Shown one piece after another: positions 26,301-35,405 of a stretch of 64,000 bases of DNA. Below the pieces are notes generated by a model that was not told where the DNA came from, ran no database searches, and saw only the letters and a list, made by a program, of their open reading frames with translations. The translations under genes were made by a program, and so were the position numbers. Positions within the stretch are counted from its first letter, which is position 1. Each line of letters opens with the position of its first letter. The stretch is from positions 2,015,310-2,079,309 of the forward strand of contig NC_014828.1 of the NCBI RefSeq assembly GCF_000178115.2. The letters are read 5' to 3'. This DNA is from Ethanoligenens harbinense YUAN-3. GTDB lineage: Bacteria > Bacillota > Clostridia > Oscillospirales > Ethanoligenentaceae.

Positions 26301-29300
26301 CACCGACCGGAAAGACTTTTTCGATTTGGCCGTGGGCAACGTGCCGTTCGGCAGCTACAAGGTTTCCGACCGGGCCTATAACAAGCTCGGTTTCCCGATC
26401 CATGATTACTTTTTCGCCAAAACGCTCGATCAGGTGCGTCCGGGCGGCGTGATCGCATTTGTCACCAGCCGCTACACGATGGATAAACAGTCGCCGGAGG
26501 TGCGGCGGTACATTGCCCAGCGTGCGGATTTACTCGGCGCGATTCGTCTGCCCAGCGACGCTTTCAAGGCCAACGCCGGAACGGAAGTCACCACCGACAT
26601 CCTTTTTCTCCAAAAGCGCGACCGCCCCATCGACATTGAGCCGGATTGGGTGCATTTGGGCCAGACTGAGGACGGAATCCCCGTCAACAGCTATTTTGCC
26701 GATCATCCCGAAATGGTACTGGGAACCATCCAATGGGACGATAAGATGCACGGCGACAAAAAGGAAACGGCCTGCGAGCCGTTCCCCGACGCCAATCTCT
26801 CCGAACAGCTCCACGAGGCGGTTTCCCACCTTCAGGGGCAGATGGCTGAAGCGGAACTGCCCGATCTCGGTGAGAACGAGGAAATCGACGATTCCATCCC
26901 GGCAGACCCCAACGTAAAAAACTACTCCTATACCGTTGTGGACGGCAAGGTGTACTATCGGGAGAATTCCCGCATGGTGCGGCCGGAACTGAACGAAACA
27001 GCCAAGGCCCGCGTCATGGGCATGGTGGAACTGCGGGACTGTGTGCAGAAGCTCATCAGCCAGCAACTCGACGAATACGCTTCCGACGCGGAAATCCGAA
27101 ACACGCAAGCGGAATTGAATCGGCTCTACGACACTTTTTCCACAAAATACGGCCTGATTAACTCTCGCGGCAACAGTCTCGCGTTCTCGGAGGATTCCTC
27201 GTATTATCTGCTCTGTTCTTTGGAAGTGATCGACGAGGACGGCAAGCTGGAACGCAAGGCCGATATGTTTACCAAGCGCACCATCCGTCAGCGGAAAATC
27301 GTCACTTCCGTGGATACGGCATCAGAAGCTCTCTCGCTCTCCATCGCGGAAAAGGCGCTGGTAGACATGGACTACATGGCATCCCTCACCGGCAAGTCGC
27401 CGGAGGCGCTGGCCGACGAGCTGCGTGGCGTCATTTTCCGAGATTTGGGCGAACAGGACCCGGCAAGCGTTCCGAAAGCATTTTATAATCTGGAGAAAAT
27501 TCCGTTTGTCACCGCCGATGAATACCTGTCCGGCAACGTGCGCCGCAAGCTGCGGCTGGCCAAGGCTCTCGCGGAAATGCGGCCCGACCTCGCGGAGAAA
27601 ATATCTCCAAACATTGAGGCACTGGAGGCCGCCCAGCCGAAGGATCTTGACGCCTCGGAAATCGAGGTGCGCCTCGGCGCGACCTGGATCGACAAAGGGT
27701 ACATCCAGCAGTTCATGGTTGAGCTGCTCAACCCGCCGTCCGGTGTGCGCAACGGCATCCAGGTAAACTACTCCACATTTACAGCGGAATGGGCTATATC
27801 CAATAAAAACAGCGTCGGCTACAACAACGTGGCGGCTTACGTCACTTACGGCACCGACCGGGCCAACGCCTACCGGATTCTGGAGGACAGCCTAAATCTA
27901 CGGGACACGCGGATTTACGACACCGTGACCGACCCGGACGGCAAGGAGCGCCGCGTCCTCAATTCCAAGGAAACCACCCTCGCCCAGCAGAAGCAGCAGG
28001 CCATCAAGGACGCTTTCCGCGACTGGATCTGGAAAGACCCGGAACGGCGTCAGACCCTGACGAAAAAATACAACGAGCTGTTCAATTCCAGCCGCCCGCG
28101 TGAATACGACGGTCGGCATCTTGTATTCCCCGGCATGAATCCTGAAATCAAGCTGCGGGAGCATCAATTAAACGCCGTGGCGCACCAGCTTTACGGCGGC
28201 AACACCCTGCTGGCACACGTCGTGGGCGCGGGCAAAACCTACGAAATGATCGCCGCCGCAATGGAGGGCAAGCGGCTGGGGCTGTGCCAAAAATCCCTGT
28301 TCGCCGTTCCGAACCACCTGACGGAGCAGTGGGCCTCCGAATTTCTGCGGCTGTATCCTTCCGCGAATATCCTCGTCACCACCAAAAAGGATTTTGAAAA
28401 ACGCAACCGCAAAAAGTTCTGCGCCCGGATCGCCACCGGCGACTACGACGCGATCATCATGGGGCATTCGCAGTTTGAAAAAATCCCTGTCTCTCTGGAA
28501 CGCCAAAAAAGGCTTATTCAGGAGCAGATATGGGAAATTGAAAACGGGCTGGAAGAACTCAAAGGCAGTGGTGCGGAACAGTTTACCATCAAGCAGTTGG
28601 AGCGCACGAAAAAGGGCCTTGAGGCCCGGCTGAAGCGGCTCAACGACAACTCCCGCAAGGATGATGTCGTTACCTTTGAGCAGTTAGGCGTGGACCGCCT
28701 GTTCGTGGACGAGGCGCACAATTACAAAAACCTGTTTCTCTACACGAAAATGCGCAACGTGGCGGGCCTCTCCACCACCGATGCACAGAAGTCCAGCGAC
28801 ATGTTTCTGAAATGCCGGTATCTCGATGAGATCACGCACAGCCGGGGCGTCGTGTTCGCCACCGGAACGCCGGTTTCCAACAGTATGACGGAATTGTATA
28901 CGATGATGCGCTATCTCCAGTACGAAACCCTGAAAGATAGGAATCTCGTTCATTTCGACTGCTGGGCCTCGACGTTCGGGGAAACCGTAACGGCCATCGA
29001 ACTGGCCCCGGAGGGGACCGGCTACCGGGCGCGGACGCGCTTTGCCCGGTTCTACAATCTGCCGGAACTGATGACGCTGTTCAAGGAAGCGGCGGACATC
29101 AAGACAGCCGACCAGCTCAATCTTCCAACACCAAAAGCCGTATATCACAACGAAGTCGCGCAGCCCTCGGAGCTTCAGAAAGAAATGGTAAAAAAGCTCT
29201 CGGAGCGCGCCGCCGCCGTCCATTCCGGCGACATCGACCCGCATTTGGACAACATGCTCAAGATTACGTCGGACGGGCGCAAGCTCGGCCTCGATCAGCG

Positions 29301-30771
29301 CGTCATCAACCCCATGCTGCCCGACAATCCCAACAGCAAGGTCAATCTATGCGTCAACAACGTTTTCCGTTTCTGGCACGACGGGCAAGACAAAAAGCTG
29401 ACACAGCTCATTTTCTGTGATATTTCCACCCCGAAAGGCCGCGCCGCCGCCAAGGAAAACCGGGCGGTTCGGGCCGCTGGGAAACTCGCGGGCGACACGG
29501 AGCTTCACGCTTTGCAGGACGCCACACCGGAGGCCGACGCGCCGGAAGCGTTCAGCGTCTACTCGGACATCCGCGACAAGCTCATCGCGCGGGGCGTCCC
29601 CGCCGGTGAGATAGCGTTCATCCACGACGCCGACACCGAAGTAAAGAAAAAGGAACTGTTCGCCAAGGTGCGCGCCGGACAGGTGCGCGTCCTGATGGGC
29701 AGCACCGCCAAGATGGGGGCCGGGATGAACGTACAGGACCTTTTGATCGCCTCTCACGATTTGGACTGCCCGTGGCGTCCCGGTGATTTGGAGCAGCGGT
29801 CCGGGCGTATCATCCGGCAGTACAATACCAACCCCGAAGGACACATTTTCCGTTACGTCACCGAAGGGACATTTGACAGCTATTTGTGGCAAACCGTAGA
29901 GAATAAGCAGAAATTCATTTCGCAGATCATGACCAGCAAAAGCCCCGTCCGCTCCTGTGAGGACATCGATGAAACGGCGCTCTCTTATGCGGAAATCAAG
30001 GCCCTGTGCGCCGGGGACGAGCGGATCAAGGAGAAGATGGACCTCGATATGGACGTGGCCAAGCTGAAACTGATGAAAGCCAACCACCAGAGCCAGCAAT
30101 TCCGGCTGGAAGATAATCTGCTCAAATACTTCCCGGAGGAAATTGAGCGGAATAAAGGTTTCATCAAGGGTCTGGAAACGGATATGGCAACGCTGGAAGC
30201 GCACCCGCACCCGAAGGACGGCTTTGCCGGAATGGTGGTGCGCAGCGATTCTCTCACAGACAAGGACAACGCCGGAGCCGCTATTCTCGAAGCCTGCAAA
30301 GAAGTCAAGGGGCTGGAACCGATGGAGATCGGCAGTTACCGGGGCTTTACCATGTCACTGTCCGTGGAGGGGTTCGGACAGGATTTCATCCTCACCCTCA
30401 AAGGGCAAATGACTCACCGCGTCGCGCTGGGCAAGGACGCGCGCGGCAATCTCATTCGTATTGACAATGCCCTTTCCGATATGCCGAGGCGGTTGCAGAA
30501 TGTCCACGCCCAGCTTGATAATCTTCATTCGCAGATGGATGCGGCAAAGGCCGAGATCGGAAAGCCATTCCCGCAGGAAGCGGAGCTTGCGCAAAAGAGC
30601 GCCCGCCTCGCGGAGCTGAACGTCCTGCTGGACATCGATAGCCGCGCCCTCGCTCAGAGGCAGACATCGGAGGTTCTGGAGAAAAACGAAAGGCCCTCCT
30701 TACTGGAGAGCCTGAAGAAGCCCTGTATCTGCGGGACGGGTAAAAAACCGAAACATGAATTGGCCCGATAA
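23383..30771 (+). CDS. Giant DNA methylase-helicase of the conjugative element
   Basis: A 2462-residue cytoplasmic protein. The N-terminal 270 residues are ArdC-like (LYKYPYHEQLMIYAQRPDATACAGYELWN). Residues about 275-385 are low-complexity, rich in Gly, Ala, Asp, Glu and Arg, exactly where tnpV is encoded in another frame. An adenine-methylase region holds ILEPACGVGNFFG near 920 and DLAVGNVPFGSY near 981 (NVPF in place of NPPY). An SNF2-like helicase follows: HVVGAGKTYEM near 1615, VDEAHNY near 1775, VFATGTPVSNS near 1825 and QRSGRIIRQY near 2137. AAGGAGG precedes the ATG. Proteins of this plan are constant in Tn1549-like elements and may protect or remodel element DNA; the role is not proven. 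Confidence 0.9.
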   Translation: MPSNVQALAQMADHAATQITASHESWTDFLKTAARLYKYPYHEQLMIYAQRPDATACAGYELWNDKMRRYVRRGSKGIALIDASGDRPGIRYVFDISDTGGRENSRRPYLWQYRPEHEDAVTAALEREYEISGEKGLSDQLEQIAGQLANEYWQEHQYDILHTVDGSFLEEYDEFNIGTQFRSAAAVSITYAVLSRCGLEPDEYFEHEDFLSIFDFNTPDTVAALGSAVSEASERVLRQIEVTVKNQEREHLAERSATHGEQPDLQPERGLSDSRSDDYGADGEHRQIREDAEKLPERAPAGAVQQPAAVGATIPAPVGDRADGDGAAGTHDAGTDEIDGHDGKLESVRPDALGGTHERPESAGRGNDSDGAYLQLSFFPSEQEQIQRINEAESEKPSAFSVPAPQKPEKRNTAQADIDTALQEWNGSIESKRAVIRYMREHARDKDTAAFLRTEYGDNLPAFPVTVGHTSTDLPWSKVQRRIAQLIRENRFYTQEEQPAPPDLSGQPITRTGDTIENGITFHNVVLTLSGAQRDDTQRTIPDSAAILYPYKVGDTVYLDNKPFEITDIGTSDIQLRDPALAYPIFRAESREDFESLLRQDSRNGPITEFLAADLEHTDADLREALTSGLLEQRDKEHIAGYFRENEGNTRVAQRLSETYAGTSDTMELTTGETADFFATTTGFEVDIHDKYNSKRSARWEEISPILRALYQHEQDGFSHEPVLRKPANLEGKPSYEVGDHSVLDYGGQELSGTVGYVGDKDVRIDTGPNSWSHEVVSRDAFENGIRRDERDASLFTSEQSTAENFRITDDHLGEGGAKTKYGFNIAAICTLKQIEAEGRTATPEEQEILSRYVGWGGIPQAFDPNNASWSKEYAELIGALTAEEYEMARASTLNAHYTSPTVIRAIYEAVGNMGFQTGNILEPACGVGNFFGLLPESMAASRLYGVELDSITGRIAKQLYPNAKIIVAGFETTDRKDFFDLAVGNVPFGSYKVSDRAYNKLGFPIHDYFFAKTLDQVRPGGVIAFVTSRYTMDKQSPEVRRYIAQRADLLGAIRLPSDAFKANAGTEVTTDILFLQKRDRPIDIEPDWVHLGQTEDGIPVNSYFADHPEMVLGTIQWDDKMHGDKKETACEPFPDANLSEQLHEAVSHLQGQMAEAELPDLGENEEIDDSIPADPNVKNYSYTVVDGKVYYRENSRMVRPELNETAKARVMGMVELRDCVQKLISQQLDEYASDAEIRNTQAELNRLYDTFSTKYGLINSRGNSLAFSEDSSYYLLCSLEVIDEDGKLERKADMFTKRTIRQRKIVTSVDTASEALSLSIAEKALVDMDYMASLTGKSPEALADELRGVIFRDLGEQDPASVPKAFYNLEKIPFVTADEYLSGNVRRKLRLAKALAEMRPDLAEKISPNIEALEAAQPKDLDASEIEVRLGATWIDKGYIQQFMVELLNPPSGVRNGIQVNYSTFTAEWAISNKNSVGYNNVAAYVTYGTDRANAYRILEDSLNLRDTRIYDTVTDPDGKERRVLNSKETTLAQQKQQAIKDAFRDWIWKDPERRQTLTKKYNELFNSSRPREYDGRHLVFPGMNPEIKLREHQLNAVAHQLYGGNTLLAHVVGAGKTYEMIAAAMEGKRLGLCQKSLFAVPNHLTEQWASEFLRLYPSANILVTTKKDFEKRNRKKFCARIATGDYDAIIMGHSQFEKIPVSLERQKRLIQEQIWEIENGLEELKGSGAEQFTIKQLERTKKGLEARLKRLNDNSRKDDVVTFEQLGVDRLFVDEAHNYKNLFLYTKMRNVAGLSTTDAQKSSDMFLKCRYLDEITHSRGVVFATGTPVSNSMTELYTMMRYLQYETLKDRNLVHFDCWASTFGETVTAIELAPEGTGYRARTRFARFYNLPELMTLFKEAADIKTADQLNLPTPKAVYHNEVAQPSELQKEMVKKLSERAAAVHSGDIDPHLDNMLKITSDGRKLGLDQRVINPMLPDNPNSKVNLCVNNVFRFWHDGQDKKLTQLIFCDISTPKGRAAAKENRAVRAAGKLAGDTELHALQDATPEADAPEAFSVYSDIRDKLIARGVPAGEIAFIHDADTEVKKKELFAKVRAGQVRVLMGSTAKMGAGMNVQDLLIASHDLDCPWRPGDLEQRSGRIIRQYNTNPEGHIFRYVTEGTFDSYLWQTVENKQKFISQIMTSKSPVRSCEDIDETALSYAEIKALCAGDERIKEKMDLDMDVAKLKLMKANHQSQQFRLEDNLLKYFPEEIERNKGFIKGLETDMATLEAHPHPKDGFAGMVVRSDSLTDKDNAGAAILEACKEVKGLEPMEIGSYRGFTMSLSVEGFGQDFILTLKGQMTHRVALGKDARGNLIRIDNALSDMPRRLQNVHAQLDNLHSQMDAAKAEIGKPFPQEAELAQKSARLAELNVLLDIDSRALAQRQTSEVLEKNERPSLLESLKKPCICGTGKKPKHELAR
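24158..24511 (+). CDS. tnpV: TnpV-like protein nested in the methylase-helicase gene
   Basis: A 117-residue protein in a different frame of the same strand as the giant gene. GGAAAGGAGC precedes its ATG. The sequence (LTYSRNGDYLIPDLTITE, GKYGRMRKNYLKEHRPVLYNSLLLSEQLYPHLLEIERTA) is an ordered, TnpV-like protein, whereas the overlapped part of the giant frame is low-complexity. This indicates that tnpV is the older or more constrained frame here. TnpV function is unknown. Confidence 0.82.
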   Translation: MENNLTYSRNGDYLIPDLTITEQTESIGKYGRMRKNYLKEHRPVLYNSLLLSEQLYPHLLEIERTAMARLEHMMPELMKSTGMTENLKASDPMRWVGLMNDLKAQAEETILTELIYS

Positions 30772-30777
30772 AGAAAA

Positions 30778-30810
30778 GGCTCCGGCATAGATTTATTTTG
30801 TGTCGGAGCC
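30778..30810. terminator. Hairpin between convergent genes
   Basis: GGCTCCG and CGGAGCC arms flank a loop holding the stop codon of the minus-strand gene, six bases after the methylase-helicase stop. It may act for both strands; T tracts are short. Confidence 0.4.
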
Positions 30811-31053
30811 GTCATTTTGGGCGGCTACGGCTTTTGCCCTGCGTTTCTGCTTTTGCTCGGTTTTCTTCCGGCGTTTTTCATCTATCTCATGCAGCCAGAC
30901 GCTGACCGGCGCTTTCCACGGTTCACTTTTATTGGGGATGTTTTTTACAAGGCTGCTCGGGTTCAGGCCGAGGTGTTTGGCAAGCTCAATATTCTCGCTG
31001 TTCAGTCGGCATTTCTTTTTCGTATCCTGCCACATCTGTTCACTGTATGCCAT
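30793..31053 (-). CDS. Small conserved basic protein
   Basis: An 86-residue protein (MAYSEQMWQDTKKKCRLNSENIELAKHLGLNPSSLVKNIPN, then WKAPVSVWLHEIDEKRRKK) on the strand opposite to the backbone. The sequence has the look of a conserved small family of unknown function with a helix-turn-helix-like centre and a lysine-rich tail. GGGGGCG precedes the ATG. It may be a small regulator, but I cannot name a domain. Confidence 0.6.
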   Translation of the reverse strand: MAYSEQMWQDTKKKCRLNSENIELAKHLGLNPSSLVKNIPNKSEPWKAPVSVWLHEIDEKRRKKTEQKQKRRAKAVAAQNDGSDTK

Positions 31054-31120
31054 TCGCGCGCCCCCATTTATGTCGCAAATTATACCATAAATCAGGTCAA
31101 AAAAATCAGGAGGATAAAAA

Positions 31121-31885
31121 ATGAATACGATACCTGTCTACAAATATCCCGCCGCTTACACGCGGGAAAATAATGAGCTGGAACAATACCGTGCATCCCA
31201 CAAGGCGAACATTGCCTGCCGGGATGCCATCGATGACGCCATACGGGACAACTACCGCAATAATTGTCTCGGCAGCGACACCGCAAAACAGGTCATTGCC
31301 GAGTTCGGATTTGACCGCACTCTCTATGTGCTTGCGAACACTGTCCGCGAGAAAGATTGGGATGGGCGCATTGACCGCAAAAATAAGGATTGGGCGCGGA
31401 CGATTCCTGTCTTTGACGATGAGAACGGCTTTGGGGATAATCGAAACCTCGAATTTATCGTAGATAGAGCGCATCCCGGTCTGGTAGACCTTTTCATCAA
31501 TCAGGCGCGGCGCGAATATCTGCTGACCCAGCCTCTGACCAAAGAGGACATTCAGTCGGAGGCCGCGCGGCTGCTCCGGCGTCTGCAATCTGAGCGTGAA
31601 CCGAACAGCCCCAGCGGCACGCATTTCATGGCGCAGATTTCGCCGGATTTTCTGATCCGTGCTTCCACCAAAGACCAGGACCGGCTGTTCGCGCTGCTGC
31701 CATTCAAATCTCTGTCCTTTTCCGCACTCAAGGATCGGAAAGGAATTTTCGCGTTCATCCAAAAGGATGAAAACCGCGACCAACCTCTTCGCCAGCGCAA
31801 GCCGTCCGTGCGAAAAAAGCTGCAAAAAACACAGGCCGAGCCAAAGTCGCCTGCCTCATCCAAGGGCAAAGAAATGGAGCTGTAA
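31121..31885 (+). CDS. DUF3849-family protein
   Basis: A 254-residue protein beginning MNTIPVYKYPAAYTRENNELEQYRASHKAN, with AIRDNYRNNCLGSDTAKQVIAEFGFDRTLYVLANTVREKDWDGR, the DUF3849 pattern of clostridial elements. The C-terminal half (LTQPLTKEDIQSEAARLLRRLQ, then KSLSFSALKDRKGIFAFIQ) is less conserved and ends in a basic tail. It lies one base ahead of the mobC ATG, so the two are coupled. Function unknown. Confidence 0.82.
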   Translation: MNTIPVYKYPAAYTRENNELEQYRASHKANIACRDAIDDAIRDNYRNNCLGSDTAKQVIAEFGFDRTLYVLANTVREKDWDGRIDRKNKDWARTIPVFDDENGFGDNRNLEFIVDRAHPGLVDLFINQARREYLLTQPLTKEDIQSEAARLLRRLQSEREPNSPSGTHFMAQISPDFLIRASTKDQDRLFALLPFKSLSFSALKDRKGIFAFIQKDENRDQPLRQRKPSVRKKLQKTQAEPKSPASSKGKEMEL

Positions 31886-31886
31886 C

Positions 31887-32225
31887 ATGGCGAATCGCAA
31901 CCGGCAAATCCAGCTCAAGTTCCGCGTCACCCCGCAGGAGCGCGAAATGATCGAACAGAAGATGGCGCAGCTCGGTACGAAAAACATGGCGGCGTATCTC
32001 CGTAAAATCTCCATCGACGGGTATGTCATCAGGCTGGAACTGCCGGAGCTGAAGGAGATGGTTTCCCTCCTGCGCCGGTCGAGTAACAACCTTAACCAGC
32101 TCACCAAACGGGTGAATGAAACAGGGCGCGTTTACGACGCAGATTTGGAGGATATCGTCCAAAATCAGGAACGGCTGTGGCAGGCGGCTAACGATATTCT
32201 TTCCGTACTTGTAAAATTAAAATAG
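31887..32225 (+). CDS. mobC: MobC-like relaxosome accessory protein
   Basis: A 112-residue protein. IQLKFRVTPQEREMIEQKMAQLGTKNMAAYLRKISIDGYVI is a ribbon-helix-helix-type DNA-binding domain, and VSLLRRSSNNLNQLTKRVNETG is the conserved MobC C-terminal motif. It would bind oriT and help the relaxase nick DNA. It directly follows the DUF3849 gene and is followed by a terminator. In simpler relatives the relaxase follows shortly; here CD1845 and a foreign cassette intervene. Confidence 0.9.
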   Translation: MANRNRQIQLKFRVTPQEREMIEQKMAQLGTKNMAAYLRKISIDGYVIRLELPELKEMVSLLRRSSNNLNQLTKRVNETGRVYDADLEDIVQNQERLWQAANDILSVLVKLK

Positions 32226-32245
32226 GGGCGTATGTTCCGAAAAGT

Positions 32246-32285
32246 GGGGCGGTTTACACTGTGTAAGCCTCCCCGCCATTTTTTT
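32246..32285 (+). terminator. Intrinsic terminator after mobC
   Basis: GGGGCGGTTTACAC and GTGTAAGCCTCCCC pair with one mismatch and one G-T pair; a seven-T run follows after GCCA. Confidence 0.65.
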
Positions 32286-32353
32286 GCCGCATCCTTGCAT
32301 AAAACGGCATAGGCGTTATAGTTGTAGTAGAAATTGTAAAGGGGGCCGATTTT

Positions 32354-32644
32354 ATGAGGCTGATACTGAAAATACTCGTCGCTCCGGTCATCGTGGTCCT
32401 GACCGTTTTCGTCTGGATCTGCTCCGCTCTACTGTACTGCTCGGCGTGGGTATTCGGCCTCGCGGGAACGGTCCTCGGCATCTTCGGTGTGCTGGCGCTG
32501 ATTACCCATCAGGTTACAAACGGGATCATCCTGCTGGTGATGGCGTTCCTCGTCAGTCCGTTCGGAATCCCGATGGCGGCGGCGTGGCTGATCGGCAAGA
32601 TACAGGATTTGCGGTACGCAATTCAGGATCGGGTTTACGGCTGA
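32354..32644 (+). CDS. CD1845-family membrane protein
   Basis: A 96-residue, very hydrophobic protein (MRLILKILVAPVIVVLTVFVWICSALLYCSAWVFG, then GIILLVMAFLVSPFGIPMAAAWLIGKIQDLRYAI) with two or three membrane segments, matching the CD1845 family. AAAGGGGGC precedes the ATG. It normally stands next to the relaxase gene in this element type. Function unknown; possibly surface or entry exclusion (speculative). Confidence 0.8.
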   Translation: MRLILKILVAPVIVVLTVFVWICSALLYCSAWVFGLAGTVLGIFGVLALITHQVTNGIILLVMAFLVSPFGIPMAAAWLIGKIQDLRYAIQDRVYG

Positions 32645-32708
32645 AAAGATCACTTAAGTATCTAAGTATAAACATTTTGCGAAGTACAAACAGTGTACCA
32701 GCTTCATT

Positions 32709-34301
32709 TTATAGTGGCATTGACTCGAAACAAATCGCAGGTATTTTGAACGTAAAATCCCCATACTTTATGACTTGGTATGTTATTGATGCATCCTCGG
32801 GCAGGGATTCCTCGTATTCGTGGTTACGGATAGCATGGAACACACTGCTAATTGGTTTGCTCGAAAATAATTCCTTCAGCTTTTTCAAGTCAATTACAGG
32901 GATGTATTTATGCTGGGTCCTAATATTATGCCTTGCAACCACACAACAAAATAAATCAATTTTGTCACCATCGTCAACGTCAAACACTTGCTTAATAAAC
33001 CGTTTCCGATCACTCATGGCATACGTCATAATTGATTCAGATTGTTTACAGCCGTGAGTAACCTCATCTTCTCGAGCATATACCTCCTTTGAGGAATCCG
33101 CGGCAGCAAACCACTTAAGTTCACATAGCAAAGCAGCGTTTGAGGCTGCATCCAACAGTCCAAAATCCACATCAGGCAAGCGCCCACCAAGGTTTTTGTG
33201 CTTTGTGAGTTTTAGAGTAGTTGCACGAGGGATAGCAGCCTCTATTTCCTGTACCATCAAATCTTCTAAATCATTTACCTCTTTTGAGTGCTCCGAATCG
33301 CTTCTTGAACTTACAACTGCAAGTAGATTCCGTTCCGGGCGGGAGCCAAGAAATAACATAGGGGCGATGATTGTTAATTCATTACTAAGCACGGTTATCG
33401 GCTGATACATGATATCTACATTACGCTTGGACGGTTCAAAAGTAATGTATTTCACAATACTCTCGACCGATTCTTTTTTCAATCCGCTTATCGATACAAT
33501 ATAGTCTACTATCTTGCTTATTGTCAGAATTATTGTGCTATTTCGCAATCTGATTAACGGGTCTTTTATTGTAATGCAGCTGAGAAAATGTATGTAACAA
33601 AGTGCTGCGATACATGTCCATGCTTGCCGGTAGTCATCTAGTGTAAACAGGTCAAACTTCCATGAGTCGGGCAAGGTTTTTGAAGAATTCCATTGATCGT
33701 TTGCAATTTCAAGAAATGGATCTATTATTTCGTTTGTTAATTCGTAACACAGGCATCCGTCCTCAATGCGAACTCTTTTTTGTAATTCTGCATTAGCCTT
33801 TGCTATCTTTACCGGATTAATACAATCCATGAAACTGCCGAGTGTAGACTGGCTTGCTTCTCTGAGAATATCGCTCCACGCAGAATTATTGTGATCCGCC
33901 GGAAAATCAAAAGTAACTGTGTTGTCATCAACTTTGGCTAATAACCGTTTCCTTGAAAATGAAATATAGCCACTACATATCACTGAGTACGGATACGCAT
34001 AATTAGTAAGTAGAGAAACACACTGATTGTATCTCTCTTCAGAAATGTCGGTAGCAATTTGCACGGTTGCAGTGGGTAAGTCACTTTTCTCAACCCAATA
34101 CAATGCCTGGTTTAACGCATCCATATGATCTGTTATCTTTCTTAGAGCCAATGGATTCAACATGCTGCTCATTACCGAGAGAGAGCACAGGTCTTCAAAA
34201 GCAGACAACAATTCATATGTCACCTGTTCTTTCGTTCCGGAAAAAGCAGGGTGCCTCTTATGTAAATTATCAATGACGTTTTCGATTTCACGGATATCCA
34301 T
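32709..34301 (-). CDS. PD-(D/E)XK-like protein of unknown family, putative defence nuclease
   Basis: A 530-residue protein with no family I recognise. The first 370 residues are mainly helical. Near residues 372-396 lies LPDVDFGLLDAAS followed by ALLCELKWF, a good fit to a PD-(D/E)XK nuclease core (Asp, then E-x-K after a hydrophobic strand). GAGG precedes the ATG closely. The gene is AT-rich, runs against the transfer genes and follows an Abi_C gene on the same strand with a 166-base gap, so the two form a likely two-gene cassette. Phage defence is inferred from the pairing and the motif. Confidence 0.6.
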   Translation of the reverse strand: MDIREIENVIDNLHKRHPAFSGTKEQVTYELLSAFEDLCSLSVMSSMLNPLALRKITDHMDALNQALYWVEKSDLPTATVQIATDISEERYNQCVSLLTNYAYPYSVICSGYISFSRKRLLAKVDDNTVTFDFPADHNNSAWSDILREASQSTLGSFMDCINPVKIAKANAELQKRVRIEDGCLCYELTNEIIDPFLEIANDQWNSSKTLPDSWKFDLFTLDDYRQAWTCIAALCYIHFLSCITIKDPLIRLRNSTIILTISKIVDYIVSISGLKKESVESIVKYITFEPSKRNVDIMYQPITVLSNELTIIAPMLFLGSRPERNLLAVVSSRSDSEHSKEVNDLEDLMVQEIEAAIPRATTLKLTKHKNLGGRLPDVDFGLLDAASNAALLCELKWFAAADSSKEVYAREDEVTHGCKQSESIMTYAMSDRKRFIKQVFDVDDGDKIDLFCCVVARHNIRTQHKYIPVIDLKKLKELFSSKPISSVFHAIRNHEYEESLPEDASITYQVIKYGDFTFKIPAICFESMPL

Positions 34302-34467
34302 TTTTCCTCTTTTCCCCCAAGTTGGCTACTCAAAAATGACAGAACACTTAAAGCCAAAGCCATAATACCACAAATTTCTGTTTATCAAGCTGCGTGTTAT
34401 TGCTACAATCGGTTGGTCCGTCATAAACAAACTACGAACTCAGGACACTGATGTTATTGTAAAGTTA

Positions 34468-35226
34468 TTACATTTCGAGTTTATGTATGAGAGTAAGAGT
34501 TGCCGTAACTATTGTAACTACATATTCAGCTTCAGCTTTATCCAACACCTCGTTATCATGAGCGTAGCTCTTGTCGTTCCTGATTGTATTATATTTTTCA
34601 AATGTAGATATACTCATTTTCAAAGCCTGATTGGCAAACTCAGACTCAAACACTTTATTCTCTTTATAGTACTTTGCAAGTGCCCCAACCAAGCTATGAA
34701 TCGGGTAATTTTCCCCGGTATTATCAGAAACAGGAATTCCATGCTTCAAACAAATAGTTCTGAAGAATTTAGTTGAGTATGTGTGTAACCTATCAAGTAC
34801 CAAAGTCGGTTCATTTCTACTAAGTGCCTCATAAATATCTCTTGATAATATTTCAAACGATTCACCATGTTCTTCCGGAAGGATTATTTCAAAATCATCA
34901 TCAGAAATAATATAGTCTATATTTCTTATAAGATATCCTGTTGTACTCGGTCTTAGTAGTTTTTGTATCGCGTCTTTCAATACTTGGTCCTTTGGCTTTA
35001 AAAAATCAATATTACTTTGCGATCCTTCAAAAGTAAAATCCAAAGCCTTTTTATCCCAATTATCGCCCTTTAATCCTGCATAATATGCCAGCCCCTTATC
35101 TTCATACTCAATTTTGCAATGCCGAAGTACCTGTGCTATATCACTGCTTCTATTTTGTTGTAAGAATCGCACCAATTTCTCATGAAAGTTGTCAGGAACT
35201 TCATAAGTGAAGTCATACTGTCCCAT
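34468..35226 (-). CDS. Abi_C-domain (abortive infection-like) protein
   Basis: A 252-residue cytoplasmic protein. The C-terminal half (LDRLHTYSTKFFRTICLKHGIP, PIHSLVGALAKYY, ALKMSISTFEKYNTIRNDKSYAHDNEVLDKAEA) matches the abortive-infection C-terminal domain (PF14355), whose R-N-x4-H motif recalls HEPN-type RNases. The N-terminal half is unassigned. It is transcribed on the minus strand from a clear promoter at 35406-35434, leaving a long 5' leader. It is probably the first gene of a two-gene defence cassette with the PD-(D/E)XK-like gene. Confidence 0.75.
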   Translation of the reverse strand: MGQYDFTYEVPDNFHEKLVRFLQQNRSSDIAQVLRHCKIEYEDKGLAYYAGLKGDNWDKKALDFTFEGSQSNIDFLKPKDQVLKDAIQKLLRPSTTGYLIRNIDYIISDDDFEIILPEEHGESFEILSRDIYEALSRNEPTLVLDRLHTYSTKFFRTICLKHGIPVSDNTGENYPIHSLVGALAKYYKENKVFESEFANQALKMSISTFEKYNTIRNDKSYAHDNEVLDKAEAEYVVTIVTATLTLIHKLEM

Positions 35227-35405
35227 GTTTTCACCCCATATATATTTATCTCAACAAATCCCTGCTTGTCGGAATATGTATTATTGCTGTAACAGGTTTG
35301 TTCGCCATAAACAAATATTGTCTATGGCGACTTCGCATAATGCTATTATCTACAAAGCCTCAATCCCAATGGTTACTCATTTTTATTCGGCAAATTATTA
35401 CATAT